Shown here: positions 1 to 5,223 of the stretch, in pieces
Layout: every line of letters begins with the position of its first letter
Position numbering within the stretch: position 1 is the stretch's first letter
NCBI GenBank assembly: GCA_029859185.1
Contig: JAOUDR010000206.1
Location: 1 to 5,850 of the forward strand
Source: Gemmatimonadota bacterium
GTDB taxonomy: Bacteria > Gemmatimonadota > Gemmatimonadetes > Gemmatimonadales > GWC2-71-9
Direction of reading: 5' to 3'
DNA: 5,850 nucleotides
Program-made: the position numbers and the translations under genes
The notes under the pieces: model-generated
What the model was told of the DNA's origin: nothing
Databases searched by the model: none
The model's input: only the letters and a program-made list of their open reading frames with translations

Positions 1-660
1 GAGGTGCTCCGGGTCATCTTGTGGGCGCATATCCACGGCGCGGTGCGGCGCCATCTGTGCCACGTCCGCGAGGATGCGCGCACCCGCAGCGTGTGCCTTG
101 CGGGCGAGGCGGTGGATGGGCTGGACGTACCCGCTGACGTTGGATGCCCCACTGACCGTCACGAGGGCGACGCGGTTGCCGTACGCGGCCAACTGCCGGT
201 CGAAATCGTCTTCATCGAGACGACCGTCGGGCGTGGCGCGCACGTGGACGACCTGCGCCGCACGACGCCACGGTAGATCGTTGGAATGATGCTCCATGAC
301 CGTCGTGATGACGACGCTGTCGGGACCCAGTGGCAGCCGATAGGACAACTTGTTGACCGCTTCGGTCGTGTTCTTCCCGAAGATCACGGTGTTGGCGGAC
401 GGATCCGCACCGACGAATGCCGCCACGATCTCGTGTGCGTGATCGTACGCCGCGGTGGACAGCCGCGACTTGAACCCCGTTCCCCGGTGCACGCTCGAGT
501 AGTAGGGCAGGAACCGCTCGACGGCCTCGAGGACGCCACGCAAGGACGGGGTGCTTGCGGCGTTGTCGAGGTTGAGGTACGGCACGGTCGTCCCGTCCAA
601 CAGTGGGACGGTGAGGTCGATGCCGACGATACGGTCACGGAGACTGTGAGTGCTCGTCAT
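1..660 (-). CDS. Class V aminotransferase / cysteine-desulfurase-like PLP enzyme (3' end missing)
   Basis: Fold-type I PLP enzyme of the SufS/Csd-like class V family; 220 residues are visible and the gene continues past the left edge. Seen in the protein: a substrate/cofactor loop LDNAAST at residues 31-37, SVHRG at 56-60, the phosphate-binding GKNTTEAVNKL at 95-105, MEHHSNDLPW at 122-131 (the His of EHH normally stacks on the PLP ring), VSGASNVSG at 169-177, and DVAQMAPHR at 199-207, where Asp199 would bind the pyridine nitrogen. The PLP-binding lysine should lie just beyond the window. The ATG at 658-660 is preceded by only a weak GGGG on the coding strand and lies 18 bases after the FAD-subunit stop, so co-translation is likely. 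The family includes cysteine desulfurases, selenocysteine lyases and epimerases. Sulfur donation to the neighbouring Mo/Fe-S enzyme is an inference from context. Fold assignment is strong; the exact reaction is not settled. Confidence 0.9.
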   Translation of the reverse strand, partial: MTSTHSLRDRIVGIDLTVPLLDGTTVPYLNLDNAASTPSLRGVLEAVERFLPYYSSVHRGTGFKSRLSTAAYDHAHEIVAAFVGADPSANTVIFGKNTTEAVNKLSYRLPLGPDSVVITTVMEHHSNDLPWRRAAQVVHVRATPDGRLDEDDFDRQLAAYGNRVALVTVSGASNVSGYVQPIHRLARKAHAAGARILADVAQMAPHRAVDMRPQDDPEHL

Positions 661-678
661 GATACCCCGGGTGACCGG

Positions 679-1698
679 TCAGGGCCGTCGCGTGGCGTGG
701 CGGTCGCGCAGTTCCTCGAGTGCGCGGCGCACGTAGACCCGCGTCATCTCCTTGCGCCAGGCGAGTGCGAAGTCGGTGTTGTCCATCGGCTTCGAAGGTC
801 TGAAGGCGGCCGTGGCGGCGGCTTCGATGGCTGCGTCCTCCAGTTGCGTGCCGCGCACCGCCTCGGCCGCCTCGGGGACAGCCTGCGGCCAGCTCGCGAC
901 GCCTCCGAGGACGATGCGGGCGTCGTCCACCCGCGCCGCGTCCCACCGCACCCAAATCGCCACGCCGAGCACGGGGAAGTCGAAGGTGCCCCGGCGTCGC
1001 AGCTTGTGATATGTCGCGTCCCACCCATTCGGGGCCGGCAGGCGGATCTCCGTAAGCACCTCGTCCGGCTGCTTGGTCAGATAGGCGATGCCGTCGTTGT
1101 GATAGAACGCGGCAGCCGAGATCGTGCGGTCCGCGGCTCGTCCCACCAGGTGGAGTTGCGCATCGAGCGCCACCATGACGGGCGCGAGGTCCGATGACTG
1201 TACGGCCCAACAGCGCGGGCTCGACGGCGCCACCCAGCAGATGGCACCGTCCTTCTTCATGCAGAAGTCGATGGCCTTCCGCCACTCGTACGACTGGTTG
1301 TAGTACGTGCAGCGCGTGTCGAGACACAGGTTGCCACCGAGGGTGCCCATGTTGCGCAGCAACGGCGTGCTGATCAACTCCGCGCCCCGCGTTACCACCG
1401 GGTATCGCCTCCGCAGCTTCCGATGCTCCGTGATCTCCGTGAGAGTCATTCCGGCAGCGAGAGCGAGGCCAGCGTCCGCCGTTCCGCCGTTCCGCCGTTC
1501 TGCCGGCTTCCGCCGCAGCGCCTTCACGCCCGCGAGTGAGATCACGACCTTCGGATCCTGGTGCCGGCGCTTCATGTTGGGATAGAGATCCGTTCCCCCC
1601 GCCACGTACATGCCCTCAGGGCCGGCATCGTGTTTCCACTGCAGCGCCTGCTTGAGCGTCTTTGGCGCGAGATAGGTGAAACTCGGAAGGCGGAGCAT
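679..1698 (-). CDS. hcrB: FAD-binding subunit of a 4-hydroxybenzoyl-CoA reductase-type Mo-flavoenzyme (beta/HcrB homologue)
   Basis: Medium, FAD-carrying subunit of a xanthine-oxidase-family complex; it passes electrons between FAD and the [2Fe-2S] subunit in the cytoplasm. The length of 339 residues is slightly above the usual FAD subunit, as expected for the HcrB branch. Seen: the FAD loop AGGTDLYP at 33-40, RNMGTLGGNL at 115-124 (second FAD/pyrophosphate loop), then an inserted loop with Cys130, Cys146, Cys154 and Cys163 and the segment FCMKKDG at 145-151. Spacing 16-8-9 equals that recalled for the [4Fe-4S] ligands of Thauera HcrB (122, 138, 146, 155). That cluster is what separates hydroxybenzoyl-CoA reductase from ordinary xanthine dehydrogenases. 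ATG 1696-1698 abuts the TAG of the large subunit, without a clear ribosome site, so translation is probably coupled. Residues 67-75 are encoded by an 8-bp tandem repeat in a linker. Some relatives are annotated only as xanthine dehydrogenase family subunit M, so the substrate is unproven. Confidence 0.88.
   Translation of the reverse strand: MLRLPSFTYLAPKTLKQALQWKHDAGPEGMYVAGGTDLYPNMKRRHQDPKVVISLAGVKALRRKPAERRNGGTADAGLALAAGMTLTEITEHRKLRRRYPVVTRGAELISTPLLRNMGTLGGNLCLDTRCTYYNQSYEWRKAIDFCMKKDGAICWVAPSSPRCWAVQSSDLAPVMVALDAQLHLVGRAADRTISAAAFYHNDGIAYLTKQPDEVLTEIRLPAPNGWDATYHKLRRRGTFDFPVLGVAIWVRWDAARVDDARIVLGGVASWPQAVPEAAEAVRGTQLEDAAIEAAATAAFRPSKPMDNTDFALAWRKEMTRVYVRRALEELRDRHATRRP
1475..1506. repeat. 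8-bp tandem repeat in the FAD-subunit gene
   Basis: Three exact copies of TCCGCCGT (1475-1498) followed by a degenerate copy TCTGCCGG (1499-1506). It encodes residues 67-75 (ERRNGGTAD) in the linker just before the second FAD-domain block. Three copies add 24 bases and keep the frame; gaining or losing one copy would break it. Confidence 0.9.
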
Positions 1699-4251
1699 CT
1701 AGTGCTGCCGCTCAGGGTGTGAGGCAGCGCCGGAGCGCGGCAGCGCGGCAGCGGATTGGTCTGCCGCCCTGCCGCGCCGCCCCGCTGCGTCGTGCTTCAG
1801 GGCCTTCCCGTCCCCCCCCTCCCATGGCGTCGGTACGCGAATCGGCTCGGGCCACGGGATGTCGGGGAAGGCCGTCGGGCCGGTGCGCCCCGGGCCGCCC
1901 CGGGCCTTGTCCTTGAGGGCTCGGAGCACCTTCTCGGGGCTGATGGGCACCTCGTCCACCCGCACGCCCACGGCGTCGAACACGGCGTTCGCAATCGCGG
2001 GTGGAATGGGGAGCAACGGTCCCTGGCCGACCTCCTTGGCGCCGAACGGCCCGTTCGGGTCGGGGTCGGCCACGAGATGGGTCTCCACGTCGCACATCTC
2101 GAGTGTCGTGGGGCTCTTGTACTCGAGCATGCTCGGAATCTTGTGCACGAGGCCGCGATTCTCGCGGTAGACCATCTCTTCCATCAGCGCCTCGCCGAGG
2201 CCCATGTACACGCTGCCTTCGACCTGGCCCATCACCATCGCGGGATTGATGCACTGACCGATGTCGTGGGCGACCCAGGCCTTGGGGACCCGGATGATCC
2301 CGGTGTCGGGGTCCACCTCGACCTCGACCACGGCGGCCGAATACGAGTAGGCCGGTGACGGTCCGACCCCCGCACCACGGTACCGCCCGGGCGAGGCCGG
2401 CGGCGTGTAGGAGCCGACCGTCCCGACGGTCCCCGTCCGTGCCTCCGCGCCTTGTACCGCTTCGGCGAAGGAAAGCCAGACGTCGGGGTCCGCGGCGTCG
2501 AACACGCGTCCCTCGGCGAACACGAGACGTTCGGCGGGCACCTGGAGCTTCTCGGCGGCGTGTTGGGAGATGATGTCCCGGGCGCGTTCGGCCGCCTGGA
2601 TGGCCGCGTTGCCGCTCATCAGCGTGACACGGCTCGAATAGCTGCCCAGATCCACCGGGGTGAGATCCGTGTCGGCGCTGACGACCGTGATCTCGCCGAG
2701 TGGCACCCCCAGCACCTCGCTCACGATGGTCGCGAGGATGCCGTCCGAGCCCTGGCCGATGTCGGTCGAGCCGCAGAACACGGTAACGCCGCCCCCGCGG
2801 TCGCATTTGAGTTGCACGCCGGAGTGGGGCATGTCGTTCCAGTAGATCGGTAGCCCCGCGCCACTGATGTAGCTCGAGCAGGCGAGGCCGAGGCCACGGC
2901 CGTAGGGCAGGGTTCCGCGACGCGTCCGCCAGCCTGACGCATCCACCACTTTCGCGATGCATGCGCCGAGCCCCATCGATCCGACGCGGAGCCAGTTGGC
3001 GGTGATCGTGTCGGCGGTGACGAGGTGGCGCAACCGCAGCTCGGCGGGGTCGAGCCCGAGATCGGTCGCGATCTTGTCCATCTGCACTTCGAGCGCAAAC
3101 CGCGGTTGGGGCGTGCCATGGCCGCGTTTCGGGCCGCAGGGCGGCTTGTTGGTGAACGCGCGGGCGCCCTCGAACTTGTAGCGCTCCACCTGATAGGTCA
3201 CGGTCTGCAACGCGCCCGTGTAGTACGTGCTCGCCACCCCGTACGACCCGTAGCCACCGCCGTCGAGCAGCGTGCGGAAGTGGAGGCCGAGCAGCTTCCC
3301 ATCGCGGGCCACGCCGGACTTCACCCACATCAGCGTGGGGTGGCGCCCGCGGTGGCAGTAGAACACCTCTTCCCGCGTGAGCGCGATCTTGACCGGTCGT
3401 CCCGTCAGCATCGCGAGCTTGGCGACGACGATTTCGTGATTGAAGGGATCGCTCTTCCCGCCGAAGCCGCCGCCGTTGGGCGTGGCAACCACCCGGATCC
3501 GTCCGGGCGGCAGCTCCAGGACCCTGGCCAGCGCACGGTGGACATAGTGCGGGGTCTGCGTGGACGACCACAGGGTGAGCCGTCCGTCGGGCGTCCACTC
3601 GGCGAGCGACGCGTGCTGCTCCATCGCGAGGTGCGTATTCCCGCCGTAGAAGTAGAGATCCTCCCGCACGTGATGTGCCGCCGCGAATCCCTCCTCGACG
3701 TCGCCGAATTCGAGGTTCACCAGCTTGTGGAGGTTCCCGGCGTCGCCGTAGTCGTGAATCAGGGGCGCGTCGCCGGCGATGGCCTCGGCGGGATCACCGA
3801 CCACGGACAACGGCTCGTACTCCACGGCAATCAGGTCGACCGCGGCCGCCGCGATCTCCTCCGTGGTCGCCGCCACTGCCGCCACCGGGTCACCCACGAA
3901 GCGCACCCGATCGGGACAGAGCGCGTGCTCATCCTGGCTGACGGGAAGGATACCGAAGGGGGTCGGAAGGTCCGCGCCGGTGAGCACGGCATGCACGCCG
4001 TCGAGCGCCAGCGCACGGCTCACATCGACCTGGGCGATGCGGGCGTGGGCGTGCGGGCTCCGGAGGAGCTTGGCGTGCAGCATGCGCGGAAGCGCGAGGT
4101 CGTCCGCGTACTGCGTCCGTCCGGTGACCTTTCCGACCGCGTCGATACGTCGGTGTGCGGTACCGACGACGCGCAGGTCGCCGGGCCGGCGGGCCGGCGA
4201 GCCGGCGGGCCGGTCATGGTCGGAGCGGCGATCCCGGGGTCTATCGCCCAT
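1699..4251 (-). CDS. hcrA: Molybdopterin-binding catalytic subunit, 4-hydroxybenzoyl-CoA reductase-type (alpha/HcrA homologue)
   Basis: Large catalytic subunit holding the molybdenum-pterin cofactor; in characterised HcrABC it removes the para-hydroxyl of 4-hydroxybenzoyl-CoA to give benzoyl-CoA. 850 residues. Seen: RIDAVGKVTGRTQYADD at 35-51 (typical start of the a/b hammerhead domain), VRFVGDPVAAVAA at 116-128, NGGGFGGKSDPF at 259-270 (Mo-pterin loop), KPPCGPKRGHG at 369-379 (HCR-type signature where xanthine dehydrogenases usually have a FRGFG-like motif), GSTDIGQGSDG at 494-504, DLGSYSSRVT at 534-543, and GAKEVGQG at 737-744 with the expected catalytic Glu740. It is longer than the roughly 770 residues I recall for HcrA: about 25 extra residues precede the conserved start and about 70 follow the last conserved block, both partly repeat-derived. 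Start ATG 4249-4251 is chosen because GGAGA lies six bases upstream and it overlaps the small-subunit end by 11 bases; the longer open frame upstream is a shadow of that gene. Cofactor class is certain, substrate is inferred. Confidence 0.9.
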   Translation of the reverse strand: MGDRPRDRRSDHDRPAGSPARRPGDLRVVGTAHRRIDAVGKVTGRTQYADDLALPRMLHAKLLRSPHAHARIAQVDVSRALALDGVHAVLTGADLPTPFGILPVSQDEHALCPDRVRFVGDPVAAVAATTEEIAAAAVDLIAVEYEPLSVVGDPAEAIAGDAPLIHDYGDAGNLHKLVNLEFGDVEEGFAAAHHVREDLYFYGGNTHLAMEQHASLAEWTPDGRLTLWSSTQTPHYVHRALARVLELPPGRIRVVATPNGGGFGGKSDPFNHEIVVAKLAMLTGRPVKIALTREEVFYCHRGRHPTLMWVKSGVARDGKLLGLHFRTLLDGGGYGSYGVASTYYTGALQTVTYQVERYKFEGARAFTNKPPCGPKRGHGTPQPRFALEVQMDKIATDLGLDPAELRLRHLVTADTITANWLRVGSMGLGACIAKVVDASGWRTRRGTLPYGRGLGLACSSYISGAGLPIYWNDMPHSGVQLKCDRGGGVTVFCGSTDIGQGSDGILATIVSEVLGVPLGEITVVSADTDLTPVDLGSYSSRVTLMSGNAAIQAAERARDIISQHAAEKLQVPAERLVFAEGRVFDAADPDVWLSFAEAVQGAEARTGTVGTVGSYTPPASPGRYRGAGVGPSPAYSYSAAVVEVEVDPDTGIIRVPKAWVAHDIGQCINPAMVMGQVEGSVYMGLGEALMEEMVYRENRGLVHKIPSMLEYKSPTTLEMCDVETHLVADPDPNGPFGAKEVGQGPLLPIPPAIANAVFDAVGVRVDEVPISPEKVLRALKDKARGGPGRTGPTAFPDIPWPEPIRVPTPWEGGDGKALKHDAAGRRGRAADQSAAALPRSGAASHPERQH
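1734..1777. repeat. 8-bp direct repeat and 9-bp inverted repeat at the 3' end of the molybdopterin-subunit gene
   Basis: AGCGCGGC occurs twice in tandem (1734-1749) with a partial third copy. GCGCGGCAG (1743-1751) is also the exact reverse complement of CTGCCGCGC (1769-1777), with a 17-base loop. The sequence encodes part of the low-complexity tail after residue 820, outside all conserved blocks, and looks like intergenic-type repeat DNA taken into the reading frame. Confidence 0.7.
1812..1819. repeat. C8 (coding-strand G8) homopolymer in the molybdopterin-subunit gene
   Basis: Eight consecutive C on the plus strand, read as G8 in codons 811-814 (Glu-Gly-Gly-Asp). It falls after the last conserved block, so slippage would change only the final ~37 residues. 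Confidence 0.9.
4183..4214. repeat. 8-bp tandem repeat near the 5' end of the molybdopterin-subunit gene
   Basis: Four units with an 8-bp period: GGGCCGGC twice, then GAGCCGGC and GGGCCGGT. It encodes residues 13-23 (DRPAGSPARRP), ahead of the first conserved block. A change by one copy would shift the frame and prevent synthesis of the subunit from this start. Confidence 0.88.
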
Positions 4252-4774
4252 GGATCGTCTCCGGCCGTGGCTGGGCGTCCTCTCCCCGCATCCGCGCGGC
4301 GGCAAGCTCGACGGCTTCGTAAATTTTGAGATATCCCGTGCACCGACACAGATTCCCGGCGAGCGCTTCGCGGATCTGGTCCCGGGAAGGGGTGGGGATC
4401 GCGGCGAGCAGTGCTTCGGCGGTGAGCAGGAAGCCCGGCGTGCAGTAGCCGCACTGGGCCGCGCCCAGGTCGGCGAACGTCTCCTGGAGCGGGTGGAGAC
4501 CCTCGCCGGTTGCCATCCCCTCGACGGTGCGCACGCGCCGGCCGTCACAGGCCTGGGCGAGGACCAGGCAGGAGAGGACGGGTATCTCGTCGAGGAGCAC
4601 GGTGCATGTCCCGCACTCGCCGAGCTCGCACCCGTGCTTCGTGCCCGTGAGACCAAGATCCTCACGCAGGACTTCGAGCAAGGTCTTGTGGGGCGCGAAC
4701 GCGACCTGGGTCGGCTCGCCGTTCACCTCAAGGGAGATGACGGTCGGGTCAGCTGCCTTCCGGCTTCGGGGCAA
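4241..4774 (-). CDS. hcrC: [2Fe-2S] subunit of 4-hydroxybenzoyl-CoA reductase-type Mo-flavoenzyme (gamma/HcrC homologue), TTG start
   Basis: Small iron-sulfur subunit that wires the Mo centre to the flavin. 177 residues, normal for the family apart from a short polar C-terminal tail. Seen: an N-terminal plant-ferredoxin-type cluster site with Cys49, Cys54, Cys57 (CELGECGTC at 49-57) and Cys69, and a C-terminal helical domain with Cys108 and Cys111 (QCGYCTPG at 107-114) plus Cys143 and Cys145 (NLCRCTGY at 141-148). Gln107 precedes the first helical-domain cysteine, as expected where this domain meets the pterin. There is no twin-arginine signal, so the complex should be cytoplasmic. The only usable start is TTG at 4772-4774: an in-frame TGA lies just upstream (4799-4801), no ATG occurs before the first conserved strand, and GAGG sits nine bases before the TTG. 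The start lies inside the preceding YggX-like gene (26-base overlap). Confidence 0.93.
   Translation of the reverse strand: MPRSRKAADPTVISLEVNGEPTQVAFAPHKTLLEVLREDLGLTGTKHGCELGECGTCTVLLDEIPVLSCLVLAQACDGRRVRTVEGMATGEGLHPLQETFADLGAAQCGYCTPGFLLTAEALLAAIPTPSRDQIREALAGNLCRCTGYLKIYEAVELAAARMRGEDAQPRPETIHGR
4258..4262 (-). promoter_or_regulatory. Ribosome binding site of the molybdopterin subunit
   Basis: GGAGA on the minus strand, six bases before ATG 4249-4251 and within the end of the small-subunit gene. It supports the 850-residue start over the longer upstream open frame. Confidence 0.6.
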
Positions 4775-4994
4775 ACAGGAATGCCTCGGTCTGCTGGGTC
4801 AGGAATTGCCGGGCTTGGGGATCCCGGAGGTTGAGACCGTAGTGGTTGATCAGCGCCGTCTGATGTTGCAGCCAGGCCTGCCAGCAATCGGCGCACGCGC
4901 GTTCGAAGACCTGTGCGCCAAGCGGGCCGGGCATCGGTGGTCCGGCCAAGCGCGGGTCGGTTCCCCCGCAACGCGCACACTGAAACACCGTCAT
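4749..4994 (-). CDS. YggX-like Fe(II)-trafficking / oxidative-damage-protection protein with two CxxC pairs
   Basis: Small protein of 81 residues and first gene of the operon. From GPLG (24-27) to AFLF (71-74) it lines up without gaps with the core of E. coli YggX as I recall it, sharing the LG near the start, the W-x2-W pair (Trp38, Trp41), QTxLIN (45-50), LN (55-56) and a final FLF. YggX-family proteins are linked to labile iron and protection of Fe-S clusters; the mechanism is debated. Unlike E. coli YggX, with one N-terminal cysteine, this one has Cys6/Cys9 (CARC) and Cys34/Cys37 (CADC), which could form a zinc-ribbon or rubredoxin-like metal site. ATG 4992-4994 is chosen because the family similarity begins there; the open frame continues upstream to about 5252, but that stretch looks non-coding. 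No clear ribosome site is seen. It overlaps the following [2Fe-2S] subunit gene by 26 bases, which ties it to that enzyme. Confidence 0.8.
   Translation of the reverse strand: MTVFQCARCGGTDPRLAGPPMPGPLGAQVFERACADCWQAWLQHQTALINHYGLNLRDPQARQFLTQQTEAFLFAPKPEGS
4784..4787 (-). promoter_or_regulatory. Ribosome binding site supporting the TTG start of the [2Fe-2S] subunit
   Basis: GAGG on the minus strand, nine bases before the TTG at 4772-4774 and inside the YggX-like coding region. Together with the in-frame stop at 4799-4801 it decides the unusual start codon. Confidence 0.55.
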
Positions 4995-5051
4995 GGGAGA
5001 CGAATCTAATCTTGCCACGGGAGGGGCGCGACCGCACGTTTGAGAGACCGC

Positions 5052-5073
5052 CAGCGGGTCTGTGCACCCGCTG
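5052..5073. repeat. Perfect 8-bp inverted repeat with 6-base loop
   Basis: CAGCGGGT (5052-5059) and ACCCGCTG (5066-5073) are exact reverse complements around the loop CTGTGC. The element lies 58 bases before the operon's first ATG and about 150 bases before the dipeptidase start, and has no T-rich tail on either side. A regulator-binding site is more likely than a terminator, but a chance palindrome in GC-rich DNA is possible. Confidence 0.45.
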
Positions 5074-5213
5074 CCGGCATCATCGGGTCGTGGCCAGCAC
5101 ACGCGGCGCGACATTCCTGATGTGCCAGTTGTCTGCGCGCGATACGGATTTCCCGAAGTACCCTCGGCTCCCGGTGCTGTCGTGCGCCGGATTCTCCGAG
5201 GAGCCCTCACCCC

Positions 5214-5217
5214 AGGA
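5214..5217 (+). promoter_or_regulatory. Ribosome binding site of the dipeptidase
   Basis: AGGA six bases before ATG 5224-5226. A stronger GAGGAG at 5198-5203 lies 20 bases from the ATG, too far for normal use with this start. Confidence 0.5.
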
Positions 5218-5223
5218 TCGTTC

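Larger units (their letters stand above)
4995..5223. promoter_or_regulatory. Divergent intergenic region between the operon and the dipeptidase gene
   Basis: These 229 bases separate two divergently transcribed genes and must hold both promoters if neither is read from elsewhere. On the minus strand a TAGATT hexamer (5003-5008) fits a TAnnnT -10 box and would place the transcript start almost at the ATG of the YggX-like gene, which would explain the lack of a ribosome site; no matching -35 is seen, so this is weak. A perfect hairpin lies at 5052-5073 and a poorer one (one G-T pair) at 5171-5190. No convincing promoter was found for the dipeptidase strand. No RNA gene or small ORF is supported here. 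Confidence 0.4.

Noticed and set aside
286..1197. Plus-strand open frame of 303 codons
   Set aside because: Antisense to the FAD subunit and the PLP enzyme, both with clear family motifs; no family features in this frame.
1475..1506. Short repeats as a CRISPR array
   Set aside because: The units are directly adjacent 8-bp copies without spacers and lie inside a protein-coding gene.
1712..3598. Minus-strand open frame of 628 codons
   Set aside because: Same strand, shifted frame of the molybdopterin subunit; the product is an Arg-rich low-complexity sequence typical of a frame shadow.
3025..4329. Plus-strand open frame of 434 codons
   Set aside because: It lies fully antisense to the molybdopterin subunit, whose conserved motifs run through the region; its own product is Arg/Gly/Val-rich with no recognisable domain. 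Long antisense frames are expected in GC-rich DNA.
4252..4665. Longer start for the molybdopterin subunit (988 residues)
   Set aside because: This part is a shadow of the [2Fe-2S] subunit gene. A ribosome site and normal family start support ATG 4249-4251.
5052..5073. Reading the hairpin as an intrinsic terminator
   Set aside because: No T-rich run follows on either strand, and both flanking genes point away from it.
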